Source: Mycolicibacterium rhodesiae
GTDB taxonomy: Bacteria > Actinomycetota > Actinomycetes > Mycobacteriales > Mycobacteriaceae
Direction of reading: 5' to 3'
Length of the DNA stretch: 64,000 nucleotides
Assembly (NCBI RefSeq): GCF_002086695.1
Contig: NZ_MVIH01000008.1
Location: 185,173 to 249,172, forward strand
In this document: piece by piece, positions 54,819 through 63,947 of the stretch
Numbering within the stretch: position 1 is the first letter of the stretch
How the letters are laid out: each line of letters opens with the position of its first letter
The notes under the pieces: generated by a model
The model's input: the letters and a program-made list of their open reading frames with translations, nothing else
What the model was told of the DNA's origin: nothing
Database searches by the model: none
Made by a program: the position numbers and the translations under genes

Positions 54819-55379
54819 CTAGGCAGCGGCGCTGGCAGCCAGTTCGGCGGCCCGACGCGCGATGCTCTGGGCATACAGCGGTGTCTCGACGAGGCAGTGC
54901 CGTCCCGAGGCGTCCTGGCGGGCCGCCGCGGCCTCGGCGAAGGTCTGGCCGTGCTGAGCGATGAAATCCAGGAAATGCTCGGTGGGATGCGAAGTGACCG
55001 TATTGGTGTAACGGCAGTGATCACCGTCGAGTTGTTCCATCCTCAGCTCCCAGATGACCTGCGTGTTGGTCCACCCGAGGGGGGTCAGGACATCGGATAG
55101 CGACACCATGCGGCAATAGTGCGGGCCGGCGACTTCGAAGCGGTACTGCTGCACCACCAATCCGGTGCCGATCATCTCCACGTTGATCGACATCGGTGTG
55201 CCGTCGTCGTCGACGGTATAGCCGGCCGCCTTGTGGTCTCCGGGCGCGCATCGTTGATATTCATGTGTGGGAAGGGTTTTCAGCCACTGCGCGATGTCGA
55301 CGTGGTCGAACGGCGCCTGCACGTCGGCGGTCACCTTCGCATGCGACAGGACGAGATCTTCGCGAACCTTTGAACTCAT
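54819..55379 (-). CDS. SRPBCC-like conserved protein
   Basis: 186 residues with a helix-grip-like beta sheet (VQQYRFEVAGPHY, TNTQVIWELRMEQLDGDHC, YTNTVTSHP), resembling polyketide cyclase / SRPBCC proteins; ligand unknown. It starts 149 bp from the divergent polysaccharide deacetylase; apart from promoters that gap (55380-55528) holds nothing recognisable. Confidence 0.7.
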   Translation of the reverse strand: MSSKVREDLVLSHAKVTADVQAPFDHVDIAQWLKTLPTHEYQRCAPGDHKAAGYTVDDDGTPMSINVEMIGTGLVVQQYRFEVAGPHYCRMVSLSDVLTPLGWTNTQVIWELRMEQLDGDHCRYTNTVTSHPTEHFLDFIAQHGQTFAEAAAARQDASGRHCLVETPLYAQSIARRAAELAASAAA

Positions 55380-55515
55380 GACCGCTCCTTTTTCCTAGGT
55401 TGTTGCGGTCAACCCTGCCCGCCGTGCCGCCGGGTCACCACGCTGCTAGCCACACCTCCCCGGTAGCGCTAGCCCCCAGCGGCGGCGGTGACAGGGACCA
55501 GGCAGCGTGGACCGG

Positions 55516-55521
55516 TAAAAT
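55516..55521 (+). promoter_or_regulatory. -10 box, leaderless polysaccharide deacetylase
   Basis: TAAAAT, a near-consensus -10, ends 7 nt before the GTG at 55529. Confidence 0.5.
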
Positions 55522-55528
55522 CAGTCGC

Positions 55529-56410
55529 GTGCCACGCCGCCCCGACAGCCTGTCCTGGTCCTACCTGCGGACCGTTGTGGGTGCCGTCGCGGGCGTGGCC
55601 GTCGTCGTGATCGGGGGTTTCACCGGACACGTCAAGGTGGCCAAGGCCGATTCCGTCGACTGCTCGGTGGTCAAATGTGTGGCGCTGACCTTCGACGATG
55701 GGCCTTCGCCGTACACCGACCGGCTGTTGGGCATCCTCAACGACAACGACGCCAAGGCCACCTTCTTCGAGATCGGCAACAAGGTGGCCGCCAACCCGGC
55801 CGGTGCGAAACGGGTCGTCGACGCCGGGATGGAGCTGGGCAGCCACACCTGGGAACACCCGAACATGACCACGATCCCGATCGAGGATGTGCCGGCCCAG
55901 TTCAGTAAGGCCAACGACGCGATCAAGGCGGCCACCGGTCAGACCCCGAAGCTGTGGCGGCCTGCCGGCGGGCTGACCAACGACGCCGTCAATGCGATCG
56001 CCGCCCAGTACGGGTTGGCGGCGATCCTGTGGGACGTGATCCCCTTCGACTGGATGAACGACTCCAACACCGCAGCCACCCGCTACATGCTGATGACCCA
56101 GATCAAGCCCAATTCGGTGGTGCTGCTCCACGACGTCTATTCGTCGACCGTGGACCTTGTCGAGCAGTTCATCCCTGTGCTCAAGGCCAACGGTTACCAC
56201 ATGGTGACCGTCAGCCAGATGCTCGGACCCCGCGCGCCGGGAAGCGTGTACGGCAGCCGCGACAACGGGCCGCCGGCCAATCAGCTCCAGGACATTCCGG
56301 CCAGCGACATCCCGACCCTGCCTGCGACCCCGTCGCCCAAGCCGATGCCGAACATTCCGATCACCGACATCCCGGGGGCCAACTCCGGCGGCTCCAACAA
56401 CGGCGCATAG
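55529..56410 (+). CDS. Polysaccharide deacetylase (Rv1096-like)
   Basis: 293 residues. An N-terminal signal-anchor (about 13-35) is followed by a NodB fold: LTFDDGPSP (motif 1, near 57), GSHTWEHP (motif 2), RPAGG, and LLHDVY (motif 5), ending in a Pro/Ile/Asp-repeat tail (DIPASDIPTLP...DIPG) that may span the wall. The metal Asp and two His are intact. M. tuberculosis Rv1096 is a peptidoglycan N-deacetylase that modifies the wall against lysozyme. Transcription is probably leaderless. Confidence 0.9.
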   Translation: MPRRPDSLSWSYLRTVVGAVAGVAVVVIGGFTGHVKVAKADSVDCSVVKCVALTFDDGPSPYTDRLLGILNDNDAKATFFEIGNKVAANPAGAKRVVDAGMELGSHTWEHPNMTTIPIEDVPAQFSKANDAIKAATGQTPKLWRPAGGLTNDAVNAIAAQYGLAAILWDVIPFDWMNDSNTAATRYMLMTQIKPNSVVLLHDVYSSTVDLVEQFIPVLKANGYHMVTVSQMLGPRAPGSVYGSRDNGPPANQLQDIPASDIPTLPATPSPKPMPNIPITDIPGANSGGSNNGA

Positions 56411-56423
56411 TCGGCGCGTGTAG

Positions 56424-57617
56424 GTGCACACCGCCACCTCGTTCGTCCTCACCCTGCTGGTGCTCGGCTACGCCGTGGTGTCGGGCCTGGTCGGTCGGTG
56501 GTACGTCGCGCCGGCGTTGATCTTCGTCGGGCTGGGAATGTTGTTCGGCCCCTTCGGTTTCAACCTGCTGCAAGCCGGCCCTGGCACCGAGGGCTACACG
56601 ATCCTGGCGCAGCTCGCGCTCACGGTGATCCTGTTCAACCAGGCGGCCAAGCTGGATCCGGGCAAGGTGTTGCGGCGTGGGCACGTCACCTTCCGGCTGC
56701 TGGTGATCGGCATACCGCTGACTCTCGTGCTGGGAACGCTGACCGCGGCCGCGCTGCTGCCGGTGCTGCCGTGGTGGGAGGCGGTGTGCCTGGCTGCGAT
56801 CGTGGCGCCCACCGAGGTGGCGCTCATCGAAGCGCTGACCGAGGACGGCCGGATTCCGGAGCGGGTGCGCAACGCGCTGTCGGTCGAGAGCGGCTTCTAC
56901 GACGGCTTTGCATTAGCGGTGCTGCTGGCCGCACTCGCATTGGCCTCGGCGCACACCGACGAACGTCCGCGGGACTGGACCTTCTTCATCGTGCGAACCG
57001 AACTGGTGTCGCTGCTGATCGGGGCGGCCGTCGGACTGCTTGGCGCGGTGGTGATCGCGTGGTCGCGGCGGCGGGAGTGGATGAACGACACCTGGGCTCA
57101 GCTGGCCACCCTTGCCATTGCGCTGATCTGTTTCGAATTCGGCGAGCGGGTGCACGCCAGCGGGTTCGTCGCCGCCTTCACCGGCGGTCTGGCGTTCGCG
57201 GTCGTGGCGCGACGCAGCAACACCCAAGTGTCGAACCAGGTAACGGATGCCACCGCACAACTGCTGGAGTTGCTGGTGTTCGCGATGTTCGGCGCGTTCG
57301 CAGTGATCGACGCCTGGCAGCACGCCAGTTGGCGAGTGGTGCTGTTCTGCATCGTGGCGCTGTTCGGGGTGCGCTTGGTCGCGGTGCTGGTCGCGTTGAT
57401 CCGCACCGATCTACCCGCCTACAGCCGACTGTTCGTCGGCTGGTTCGGGCCGAGGGGTATCGGCACTGTGGTGCTGGGCCTGCTGGTGATCGAGCGTGGC
57501 GAGATCCAGCATCCCGACCTGCTCACCCAAGCCGGCGTAATCGCAGTGACGCTGAGCCTGCTGGTGCACAGCGTCACTGCACCCCTTGGGATTTCACGCT
57601 GCCGGCCGGCCGCCTAG
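56424..57617 (+). CDS. Cation:proton antiporter (CPA1 family)
   Basis: 397 residues with 11-12 membrane helices; the ion-site helix reads SVESGFYDGFAL near 152-163, placing an acidic residue where Na+/H+ exchangers carry theirs, and TEVALIEALTEDGRIP before it fits the CPA1 pattern. It exchanges Na+ or K+ for protons. Starts GTG 13 bp after the deacetylase. The 3' end meets the converging PGRS-type gene. Confidence 0.85.
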   Translation: MHTATSFVLTLLVLGYAVVSGLVGRWYVAPALIFVGLGMLFGPFGFNLLQAGPGTEGYTILAQLALTVILFNQAAKLDPGKVLRRGHVTFRLLVIGIPLTLVLGTLTAAALLPVLPWWEAVCLAAIVAPTEVALIEALTEDGRIPERVRNALSVESGFYDGFALAVLLAALALASAHTDERPRDWTFFIVRTELVSLLIGAAVGLLGAVVIAWSRRREWMNDTWAQLATLAIALICFEFGERVHASGFVAAFTGGLAFAVVARRSNTQVSNQVTDATAQLLELLVFAMFGAFAVIDAWQHASWRVVLFCIVALFGVRLVAVLVALIRTDLPAYSRLFVGWFGPRGIGTVVLGLLVIERGEIQHPDLLTQAGVIAVTLSLLVHSVTAPLGISRCRPAA

Positions 57618-57618
57618 C

Positions 57619-59013
57619 CTAGGCCGCGCCGGCGCCGTCGCCCCCGCTGCCACCGGCACCGCCCGTGCCGCCGTTGGCCCCGTTGTGGTTGTTGCCGGGA
57701 TTCGTGCCGTTTCCGCCGTTGCCGGGCGTCGCGCCACTGCTGCCGGCACCGCCGCCGCCACCGGCACCTCCGGTACCGCCGTTGGCGCCGGTCCCTCCCG
57801 CGCCGGTCGAGCCGCCGGTCCCGCCGGTGCCACCCTTGCCGCCCTTACCGCCCGCTCCGGTGGAGCTCGTTCCGCCCTGACCACCCTGACCGGCGGTGCC
57901 TGCGTTGCCTCCCGCAGCACCGGCGCCGGTGCCGCCCTGACCGCCGGTGCCGCCCTGACCGCCCTGGCCGCCAGTGCCGCCGGTCGTGCTGCCGGTGCCG
58001 CCCTTACCGCCCTTGCCGCCGCTGCCGCCGGTTCCGCCGGTTCCGTTCGTGCCGAGGTTCGCTCCGCCGGTTCCGCCTTGACCGCCTTGGCCACCTGTTC
58101 CGCCGACGACGCCCGCGCCGCCGTTGCCGCCGTCGGCGCCGTTGCCGCCGGGGACAGCGGGATCGTTGCTGTCGATACCGTCTCCGCCGACACCCCCGTC
58201 GCCGCCGTTGCCGGTGGCTCCGTTGCCGCCGAGGAAGCCGCCGTTACCTCCGGCCCCTGCGTCTCCGCCGTCACCACCGACACCGGGTGGGACGACTCCC
58301 GCCGGGTTGCCGTAGCCGGCGCCGCCGAGGCCGCCGGTCCCACCGATGCCGCCCGACCCACCGAAGAATCCGCCGTTTCCGCCTTGACCGCCGGCTCCAC
58401 CCTTGCCTCCCGTGACTGACGAGATGGTGCCCGTGGTGCCGGCGCCGCCCTGGCCACCGGCACCGCCAGCGCCGAAGAAGAGCCCGCCGTTGCCGCCGCG
58501 GCCGCCGACTTCACCGGCCAGACCGGTGCCGCCCGTGCCCCCCGTGCCGAAGAACAGGCCGCCGTTTCCGCCGTTTCCTCCGTTCAGGCCGTCGCCGCCG
58601 CGGCCGAAGAGGATGCCGGCATTGCCGCCGTTGCAGGCGGCACCCGTGCAACCCTCTTGGGCGTCGAGTCCGTCACCGATCAGCCAGCCACCACGGCCGA
58701 TGGGCCGAAAGACGTCAAAACCGTTGACGGTGACGGCGGAGGCAAGTGCGTTGGGTGTGAATGCGGTGCCGATCAATGAGTTGTGGTTGTCCAGGAACCA
58801 CAGGTCCGTGCCGGGGCTCAAGGGTGGGGGCGCCAGCGGCGATCCGAACGACGCCAGTTGGATCGCCGGTGACCCCGTCACCGGGTGCGGCGTGTCGGGG
58901 GAGGAGGCGAGCAGGACGCCGACGCTGAGCATCGCCGTTGCGCCGATCCCGGCGGTGATGCCTCGCCGTGCTGACATGCCTCCGGGACGACCGACCTTGC
59001 GATGTTTGGACAT
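57619..59013 (-). CDS. PGRS-repeat protein with signal anchor and no PE domain
   Basis: 464 residues. The N-terminus is basic and has one hydrophobic helix (about 18-41), then a short unique part to about 125 containing NHNSLIGTAFTP and IGDGLDAQEGCTGAACNGGNAG. Residues 125-464 are almost wholly GGxGGx repeats, as in PGRS. The PE domain (about 110 residues with Pro-Glu) is absent. AGGGGG precedes the ATG. It sits where M. tuberculosis has Rv1097c, a Gly/Pro-rich membrane protein. It is likely exported; function unknown. Confidence 0.8.
   Translation of the reverse strand: MSKHRKVGRPGGMSARRGITAGIGATAMLSVGVLLASSPDTPHPVTGSPAIQLASFGSPLAPPPLSPGTDLWFLDNHNSLIGTAFTPNALASAVTVNGFDVFRPIGRGGWLIGDGLDAQEGCTGAACNGGNAGILFGRGGDGLNGGNGGNGGLFFGTGGTGGTGLAGEVGGRGGNGGLFFGAGGAGGQGGAGTTGTISSVTGGKGGAGGQGGNGGFFGGSGGIGGTGGLGGAGYGNPAGVVPPGVGGDGGDAGAGGNGGFLGGNGATGNGGDGGVGGDGIDSNDPAVPGGNGADGGNGGAGVVGGTGGQGGQGGTGGANLGTNGTGGTGGSGGKGGKGGTGSTTGGTGGQGGQGGTGGQGGTGAGAAGGNAGTAGQGGQGGTSSTGAGGKGGKGGTGGTGGSTGAGGTGANGGTGGAGGGGGAGSSGATPGNGGNGTNPGNNHNGANGGTGGAGGSGGDGAGAA
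57640..58620 (-). repeat. PGRS-type GC-rich coding repeat
   Basis: Dense GGC/GGN codon repeats (GGTGGNNNNGGCGGC type) encode the GGxGGx array. They could promote slippage, recombination and polymorphism. Confidence 0.8.
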
Positions 59014-59075
59014 GCGAACCCCCTCGAGTCAACGTCACGAGACAAACTTGAGTGTTTGCTGTGAGCGGATGGCTC

Positions 59076-59105
59076 AATCTAGGCGTTTGCTGAATCGACG
59101 GTCAA
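59076..59105 (-). promoter_or_regulatory. Promoter of the PGRS-repeat gene
   Basis: Minus-strand TTGACC (59100-59105) and TAGATT (59076-59081) are spaced 18 bp apart, giving a leader of about 55 nt. The rest of the 428-bp gap (59106-59375) is A/T-richer, has no supported gene, and leads to the fum terminator. Confidence 0.55.
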
Positions 59106-59375
59106 GGCTTTCGGCAAAATTGTCACAGACTGGCGGACGCCGGTGCCGCAACACGAGACTGTCGCCCGAAATTGACGTCACTCCAGCTAAATTCGGCCAT
59201 GCTCGGACGGCTTGCGTACGCGCTCTGTCGACCGATCCGCTCGCTTGAATGCGATCCCATGTATTTGCCATCGCTAGAAGTGTTGAAATCTGGGTTAGCT
59301 GTCCCGATGGTGACACGACATTGTCAGCGGTGGGACTCCGTACCCCGGCGCCGTCCGTATCGGGGGCAAACGCAA

Positions 59376-59407
59376 TCGAGGGGCCGGGTGTGAACCCGGC
59401 CCCTCGA
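59376..59407 (-). terminator. Terminator hairpin after fum
   Basis: TCGAGGGGCCGGGT-GTGA-ACCCGGCCCCTCGA is a perfect 14-bp stem with a 4-nt loop, 35 bp past the fum stop. The T tract that follows on the minus strand is weak. Confidence 0.7.
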
Positions 59408-59441
59408 CATCCAGCGCCGCCCGCGGCGGCGTGATCGACTT

Positions 59442-60854
59442 CTAGTCGCCGTCCTTGACTTTCGCCATGGCCAGCACGTCGAGGCGCTTGTCGAGTTCTT
59501 CCTCGGAGAGCTTGTCGCCGATCAGGCCGCGGTCGATGACCGTCTGCCGGATCGTCTTCTTCTCCTTCAGCGCCTGCTTGGCGACCTTGGCGGCCTCCTC
59601 GTAGCCGATCGCCGAGTTCAGCGGCGTCACGATCGACGGCGAGGACTCGGCCAGCTCGCGCAGGTGCTCCTCGTTGGCGATAAGGCCGTCAATGCACTTG
59701 GTGGCGAACAACTTCGACACGTTGGACAGCAGCGTGAACGACTCCAGCAGGTTGCGCGCCATCATCGGGATGTACACGTTCAGTTCGAACGCACCCGACA
59801 GCCCGCCGACCGTGATGGCGGCGTCGTTGCCGATGACCTGTGCGGCCACCTGGGTGACCGCCTCGGGGATCACCGGGTTGACCTTGCCCGGCATGATCGA
59901 GCTGCCCGGCTGCAGGTCGGGGAGCTGGAGTTCGCCCAGTCCGGTCAGCGGGCCCGAACCCATCCAGCGGATGTCATTGGCGATCTTGGTGAACGACGCG
60001 GCGATGGTCTTCAGTGCGCCGGAGGCCTCTACGAGCCCGTCGCGGGCGGCCTGGGCTTCGAAAGAGTCCTTCGCCGTGCGCAATTCGGCCAGACCGGTCT
60101 GCTCGACGAGCACGTCGACGACCTTGGCGCCGAAGCCGTCCGGGGCATTGAGGCCGGTGCCGACCGCGGTGCCGCCGATGGCCAGCTCACCAAGACGGGG
60201 CAGGGTGGCCTTCACTCGTTCGATGCCGGCCTCGACCTGGCGGGCATAGCCACCGAACTCCTGGCCGAGGGTCACCGGGACGGCGTCCATCAGGTGGGTG
60301 CGCCCGGACTTCACCACGGTGCGCCACTGGCGGGCCTTGCCGGCCAGCGACTCGTGCAGTACCTCGAGCGCCGGAATGAGATGGCGCACAGCAGCTTCCG
60401 TCGCCGCGATGTGAGTGGCGGTGGGGAAGGTGTCGTTGGAGCTCTGCGACATGTTCACGTCGTCGTTCGGGTGCACCGTCACGCCGTTGCGCTCACAGAT
60501 CGAGGCGATCACCTCGTTGGCGTTCATGTTGGAGCTGGTGCCCGAACCGGTCTGGAACACGTCGATGGGGAACTGGTCGTCGTGCAGCCCGTCGGCGATC
60601 TCTCCGGCCGCGGCGATGATCGCGTCGGCCTTTTCGGCGGACAGCTTGCCGAGGTCCTTGTTCACCTGTGCACACGCGGCTTTGAGCAAGCCCAGCGCGC
60701 GGATCTGGGTGCGCTCGAGACCGCGGAAGGAGATCGGGAAGTTCTCGACGGCCCGCTGGGTCTGGGCGCGCCACAGGGCGTCTTTCGGTACCCGGACCTC
60801 GCCCATCGTGTCGTGCTCGATGCGGTATTCGCCCTCGACAGCACTGTCGGTCAT
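59442..60854 (-). CDS. fum: Class II fumarase
   Basis: 470-residue class II fumarate hydratase of the TCA cycle, interconverting fumarate and malate. The signature GSSIMPGKVNP (near 315) and the SGRTHLMDAVP stretch (near 180) are intact. ATG 60854 is used; a TTG one codon earlier is unlikely. Twelve bp downstream of glpX, so co-transcribed, as in M. tuberculosis Rv1098c-Rv1099c. Confidence 0.95.
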   Translation of the reverse strand: MTDSAVEGEYRIEHDTMGEVRVPKDALWRAQTQRAVENFPISFRGLERTQIRALGLLKAACAQVNKDLGKLSAEKADAIIAAAGEIADGLHDDQFPIDVFQTGSGTSSNMNANEVIASICERNGVTVHPNDDVNMSQSSNDTFPTATHIAATEAAVRHLIPALEVLHESLAGKARQWRTVVKSGRTHLMDAVPVTLGQEFGGYARQVEAGIERVKATLPRLGELAIGGTAVGTGLNAPDGFGAKVVDVLVEQTGLAELRTAKDSFEAQAARDGLVEASGALKTIAASFTKIANDIRWMGSGPLTGLGELQLPDLQPGSSIMPGKVNPVIPEAVTQVAAQVIGNDAAITVGGLSGAFELNVYIPMMARNLLESFTLLSNVSKLFATKCIDGLIANEEHLRELAESSPSIVTPLNSAIGYEEAAKVAKQALKEKKTIRQTVIDRGLIGDKLSEEELDKRLDVLAMAKVKDGD

Positions 60855-60866
60855 CAAACGCCTTTC

Positions 60867-61898
60867 TTAGGGGAGTGGATATGCGGCGGACTTGTCCCCG
60901 GTGAAATCCACCGCGGAGTATTCGTTGAGCTTGGAGAGCCGGTGATAGGCGTCGATCATCCGGACGGTGCCGGACTTCGACCGCATGACGATCGACTGAG
61001 TGGTGCACCCGCCGCCGAAGTACCGGACACCCTTGAGCAGGTCGCCGTCGGTGACGCCGGTGGCGCAGAAGAAGACGTTCTCGCCGGCGACCAGGTCCTT
61101 GGTCGTCAGGACCCGGTCCAGATCGTGGCCGCGGTCGAGAGCCTTCTGACGTTCCTCGTCGTCGGTGGGCGCCAGCTGGGCCTGGATCTCGCCACCCATG
61201 CACCGGATCGCGGCGGCCGTGATGATGCCCTCGGGCGTGCCGCCGATGCCGGCGAGCAGATCGGTGCCGGACTCCGGCCGGCAGGCGGAGATGGCGCCCG
61301 CGACGTCGCCGTCGGAGATCAGCCGGATGCGGGCGCCGGCTTCGCGGACCTCGGCCATCAGCTTGGCGTGCCGTGGCCGGTCGAGGATGCAGACGGTGAT
61401 GTCGGAGACCGAGGCCTTCCGGACCTTGGCGATGCGCTGGATGTTGGCGGCGATCGGCGAGGTGATGTCGATGAAGTCGGCGACGTCGGGTCCGCCGGCG
61501 ATCTTGTTCATGTAGAACACCGCCGAGGGGTCAAACATCGCGCCGCGCTCGGCGACCGCGAGCACCGAGATGGCGTTCGGCATGCCCTTGCTCATCAGCG
61601 TGGTGCCGTCCACCGGATCGACGGCGAAGTCGCAGTCCGGCCCGTCGCCGTTGCCGACCTCTTCACCGTTGTAGAGCATCGGGGCGTTGTCTTTCTCGCC
61701 CTCGCCGATGACCACCACACCGCGCATCGACACCGAGTTGACCAGCTCACGCATGGCGTCGACGGCCGCGCCGTCACCGCCTTCTTTATCGCCTCGGCCG
61801 ACCCATCGGCCGGCGGCCATGGCGCCTGCTTCGGTTACCCGAACCAATTCCAGGGCGAGGTTGCGATCGGGCGCTTCACGGCGACGGGCGTCTGGCAT
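60867..61898 (-). CDS. glpX: Class II fructose-1,6-bisphosphatase GlpX
   Basis: 343 residues. The lithium-sensitive phosphatase metal motif DFAVDPVDGTTLMSKG (near 90) and GEGEKDNAPMLYNGE precede GGTPEGIITAAAIRCMGG. It removes the 1-phosphate of fructose 1,6-bisphosphate in gluconeogenesis. The first ATG gives about 15 residues more than the usual 328, so a later start is possible. Confidence 0.93.
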   Translation of the reverse strand: MPDARRREAPDRNLALELVRVTEAGAMAAGRWVGRGDKEGGDGAAVDAMRELVNSVSMRGVVVIGEGEKDNAPMLYNGEEVGNGDGPDCDFAVDPVDGTTLMSKGMPNAISVLAVAERGAMFDPSAVFYMNKIAGGPDVADFIDITSPIAANIQRIAKVRKASVSDITVCILDRPRHAKLMAEVREAGARIRLISDGDVAGAISACRPESGTDLLAGIGGTPEGIITAAAIRCMGGEIQAQLAPTDDEERQKALDRGHDLDRVLTTKDLVAGENVFFCATGVTDGDLLKGVRYFGGGCTTQSIVMRSKSGTVRMIDAYHRLSKLNEYSAVDFTGDKSAAYPLP

Positions 61899-61953
61899 GG
61901 CTGAGATTGTCCCAGAAGCCGGTCAGCCGTCCAGACCTGGGATACTGGCAGGC

Positions 61954-62592
61954 GTGAGTACCCCGTCCGAGACCGGCATACCGCCCCGGGAGCCCAAGCC
62001 CAGGCTGCTCCAGGACGGTCGCGACATGTTCTGGTCGCTGGCGCCCTTGATCGTGGCCTGCATCGCGCTGGCCGGGCTGGTCGGGATGTGTTCGGTGCGG
62101 CCCAATAGTCCTCGCGACGGGACGCCACCTCCATATGACGCGACCGCCGCGCTGAAGGCAGACGCTGAAACGCTGGCGATCCCGATCCGATTGCCGCAGG
62201 TCCCCGCCGGCTGGCGGGCCAACTCCGGCAGTCGCGGCGGAATCGACGCCGGCCGCACCGACGCCACGGGGCAGCGCCAGCGCGCCGTCACCGCGACCGT
62301 CGGCTACCTCGCCGCGTCCAAGATGTATGTGAGCCTGACCCAGAGCAATGCCGACGAGCAGGCGCTGGTGGGTTCGATCCACCGGTCGATGTATCCCACC
62401 GGCGCCCAAGACGTCGACGGCGTGAAGTGGATCGTCTACGAGGGCGGCGAGGGCACCGAACCGGTGTGGACCACCCGCCTCGACAGTCAGGCCGGCCCCG
62501 CCCAACTCGCCATAACAGGGGCCGGGAGCAGCGACGACTTCCGTACGCTGGCCGTTGCCACACAGACGCAGAAGCCCCTGCCGCCTGGCTGA
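61954..62592 (+). CDS. DUF4245 membrane protein (Rv1100-like)
   Basis: 212 residues: a cytosolic N-terminus, one membrane helix (about 26-46) and an extracytoplasmic DUF4245 domain ending QKPLPPG. The GTG at 61954 fits a GATACT -10 box 7 nt upstream and the divergent layout with glpX. Function unknown. The hydrolase gene follows after 13 bp. Confidence 0.85.
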   Translation: MSTPSETGIPPREPKPRLLQDGRDMFWSLAPLIVACIALAGLVGMCSVRPNSPRDGTPPPYDATAALKADAETLAIPIRLPQVPAGWRANSGSRGGIDAGRTDATGQRQRAVTATVGYLAASKMYVSLTQSNADEQALVGSIHRSMYPTGAQDVDGVKWIVYEGGEGTEPVWTTRLDSQAGPAQLAITGAGSSDDFRTLAVATQTQKPLPPG

Positions 62593-62605
62593 AGAGGAGA
62601 CGTCA

Positions 62606-63433
62606 ATGCCCGGAGCTGAGTCGAAGGTCGCCGGCCAGGCGGCTCCGGCCGCCGACCTGACCGGATGGGTGAAGGAGCCGTTCACCGCGGCGGGATTCAC
62701 CCATGACGTCTACCGCAAGGGCTCGGGGCCGGGTGTGGTGCTGATCCCGGAGATCCCCGGCATCCATCCGGGTGGGCTTGCGTTGGGAAATTACTTGGTG
62801 GACAACGGTTTCACTGTCGCGATGCCGTCGTTGTTCGGAACACCCGGAGCGCCGGCGCGCGGGCCCATGATGGTGCCGACGCTGGCGCGAGTGTGTGTGG
62901 CCAAGGAGTTCGCGGCGTTCGCGACAAATAAGGACCGGCCGGTGTCGCACTACCTGCGGGCGTTGGCGCGGGATCTCAAGGCGACGGCCGGCGGCAAGGG
63001 TGTCGGGGTGATCGGGCAGTGCTTCTCCGGTGGTTTTGCGCTGGCCGCCGCCGTCGACGACAGCGTGCTGGCCTCGGTGCTCAGCCAGCCCTCGGTGCCG
63101 ATCGGGTTGACGCTGAAGCACAAGCGCGATCCCGGGATGTCCGAAGGTGAGCTGCAGGTGATCGAGAAGCGCGCCGCGCAGGACGGGCTCTGCGCGCTCG
63201 GTCTGCGCTTCAGCGAGGATCCGATGGCGCCGGCCGAGCGGTTCAAGACACTCAAGGACCGGCTCGGCGACTCGTTCGAGGTCATCGAGATCGACTCGTC
63301 GAAGGGCAACAAGGACGGCTTCGGTCGCATCGCGCATTCGGTGCTCGCTCTCGAGGTGCGCGAGCGGGAGGGGCATCCGGCCTACGAGGCGCGCAAGCGG
63401 GTCGTGCAGTTCCTCAAGGACCAGCTGACCTGA
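62606..63433 (+). CDS. Dienelactone-hydrolase family protein
   Basis: 275 residues, alpha/beta hydrolase with a Cys nucleophile in GVGVIGQCFSGGFALAAA (near 145), the DLH signature, where most esterases have Ser. Oxyanion PEIPGIHPG (near 45). The ATG at 62606 follows AGAGGAGA. The natural substrate is unknown; dienelactone itself is not implied. Confidence 0.85.
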   Translation: MPGAESKVAGQAAPAADLTGWVKEPFTAAGFTHDVYRKGSGPGVVLIPEIPGIHPGGLALGNYLVDNGFTVAMPSLFGTPGAPARGPMMVPTLARVCVAKEFAAFATNKDRPVSHYLRALARDLKATAGGKGVGVIGQCFSGGFALAAAVDDSVLASVLSQPSVPIGLTLKHKRDPGMSEGELQVIEKRAAQDGLCALGLRFSEDPMAPAERFKTLKDRLGDSFEVIEIDSSKGNKDGFGRIAHSVLALEVREREGHPAYEARKRVVQFLKDQLT

Positions 63434-63436
63434 GGG

Positions 63437-63892
63437 TTATTCGCGCTCGACGGCTTTCAGACCGTGAGCGGGCGTCCACCACTCGATGACGAGCAGTGTG
63501 GCGGCATCGTTGAGGTGGGTGAGCACGACCTCGGTGATGTCGGCGCGGAAGAGGTCGCCGTCAGGCCCGTCAGGGATGGAACCGGAATGAACGGCGCGTC
63601 CGGCGATCTTCGCCTCGCCGGGCCAGCCCGCTTCGCTGCCTTCGACCGGGTCAACCGTCGCGCTGTGCAGAGCGAAACGCGGGTCACGGCGTAGGTCGGA
63701 ACCCTTGCGCGCGTTGGGCATTGAGCCGAACGTGAGCTCGCCGTCGGCGAAGCTGCATTCGATGCCGGAGATCCGCGGGGAGCCATCGGCGCGCAGCGTC
63801 GCAATGGTCTTGTGCTTGTGCGCGTCGAACAGCGACTGCACGCGCCGGGCGAACTCAGGTGCGGCTGTCTGGACGTCTTGCCACGTCGTCAT
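63437..63892 (-). CDS. Pyridoxamine-5'-phosphate-oxidase-like flavin protein
   Basis: 151-residue split-barrel FMN- or F420-binding protein: TIATLRADGSPRISGI (near 31-46) and RRDPRFALHSA. The mycobacterial members are often F420-dependent reductases or haem-binding; cofactor and reaction cannot be settled here. It converges on the hydrolase gene after 3 bp. Confidence 0.8.
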   Translation of the reverse strand: MTTWQDVQTAAPEFARRVQSLFDAHKHKTIATLRADGSPRISGIECSFADGELTFGSMPNARKGSDLRRDPRFALHSATVDPVEGSEAGWPGEAKIAGRAVHSGSIPDGPDGDLFRADITEVVLTHLNDAATLLVIEWWTPAHGLKAVERE

Positions 63893-63947
63893 GAGGCCAG
63901 CATGCCTGCCGGGGACCGCGTTCTGATGCTCCTATCTCTGTCACGGG

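Noticed and set aside
57586..58419. Ala/Gly/Val-rich plus-strand frame opposite the PGRS array
   Set aside because: A mirror of the codon repeats; the minus-strand frame has a start, ribosome site and promoter.
57640..58620. Regularly spaced short repeats resembling a CRISPR array
   Set aside because: Spacing is irregular and in multiples of three, and the repeats encode GGxGGx peptides; no cas genes.
59106..59375. Minus-strand 80-codon and plus-strand 73-codon frames in the PGRS-fum gap
   Set aside because: No ribosome sites, no family resemblance, and they overlap each other; more likely non-coding.
59664..61904. 746-codon plus-strand frame opposite fum and glpX
   Set aside because: Spans two well-conserved genes on the other strand and reads as low-complexity Gly/Asp/Arg/Val sequence.
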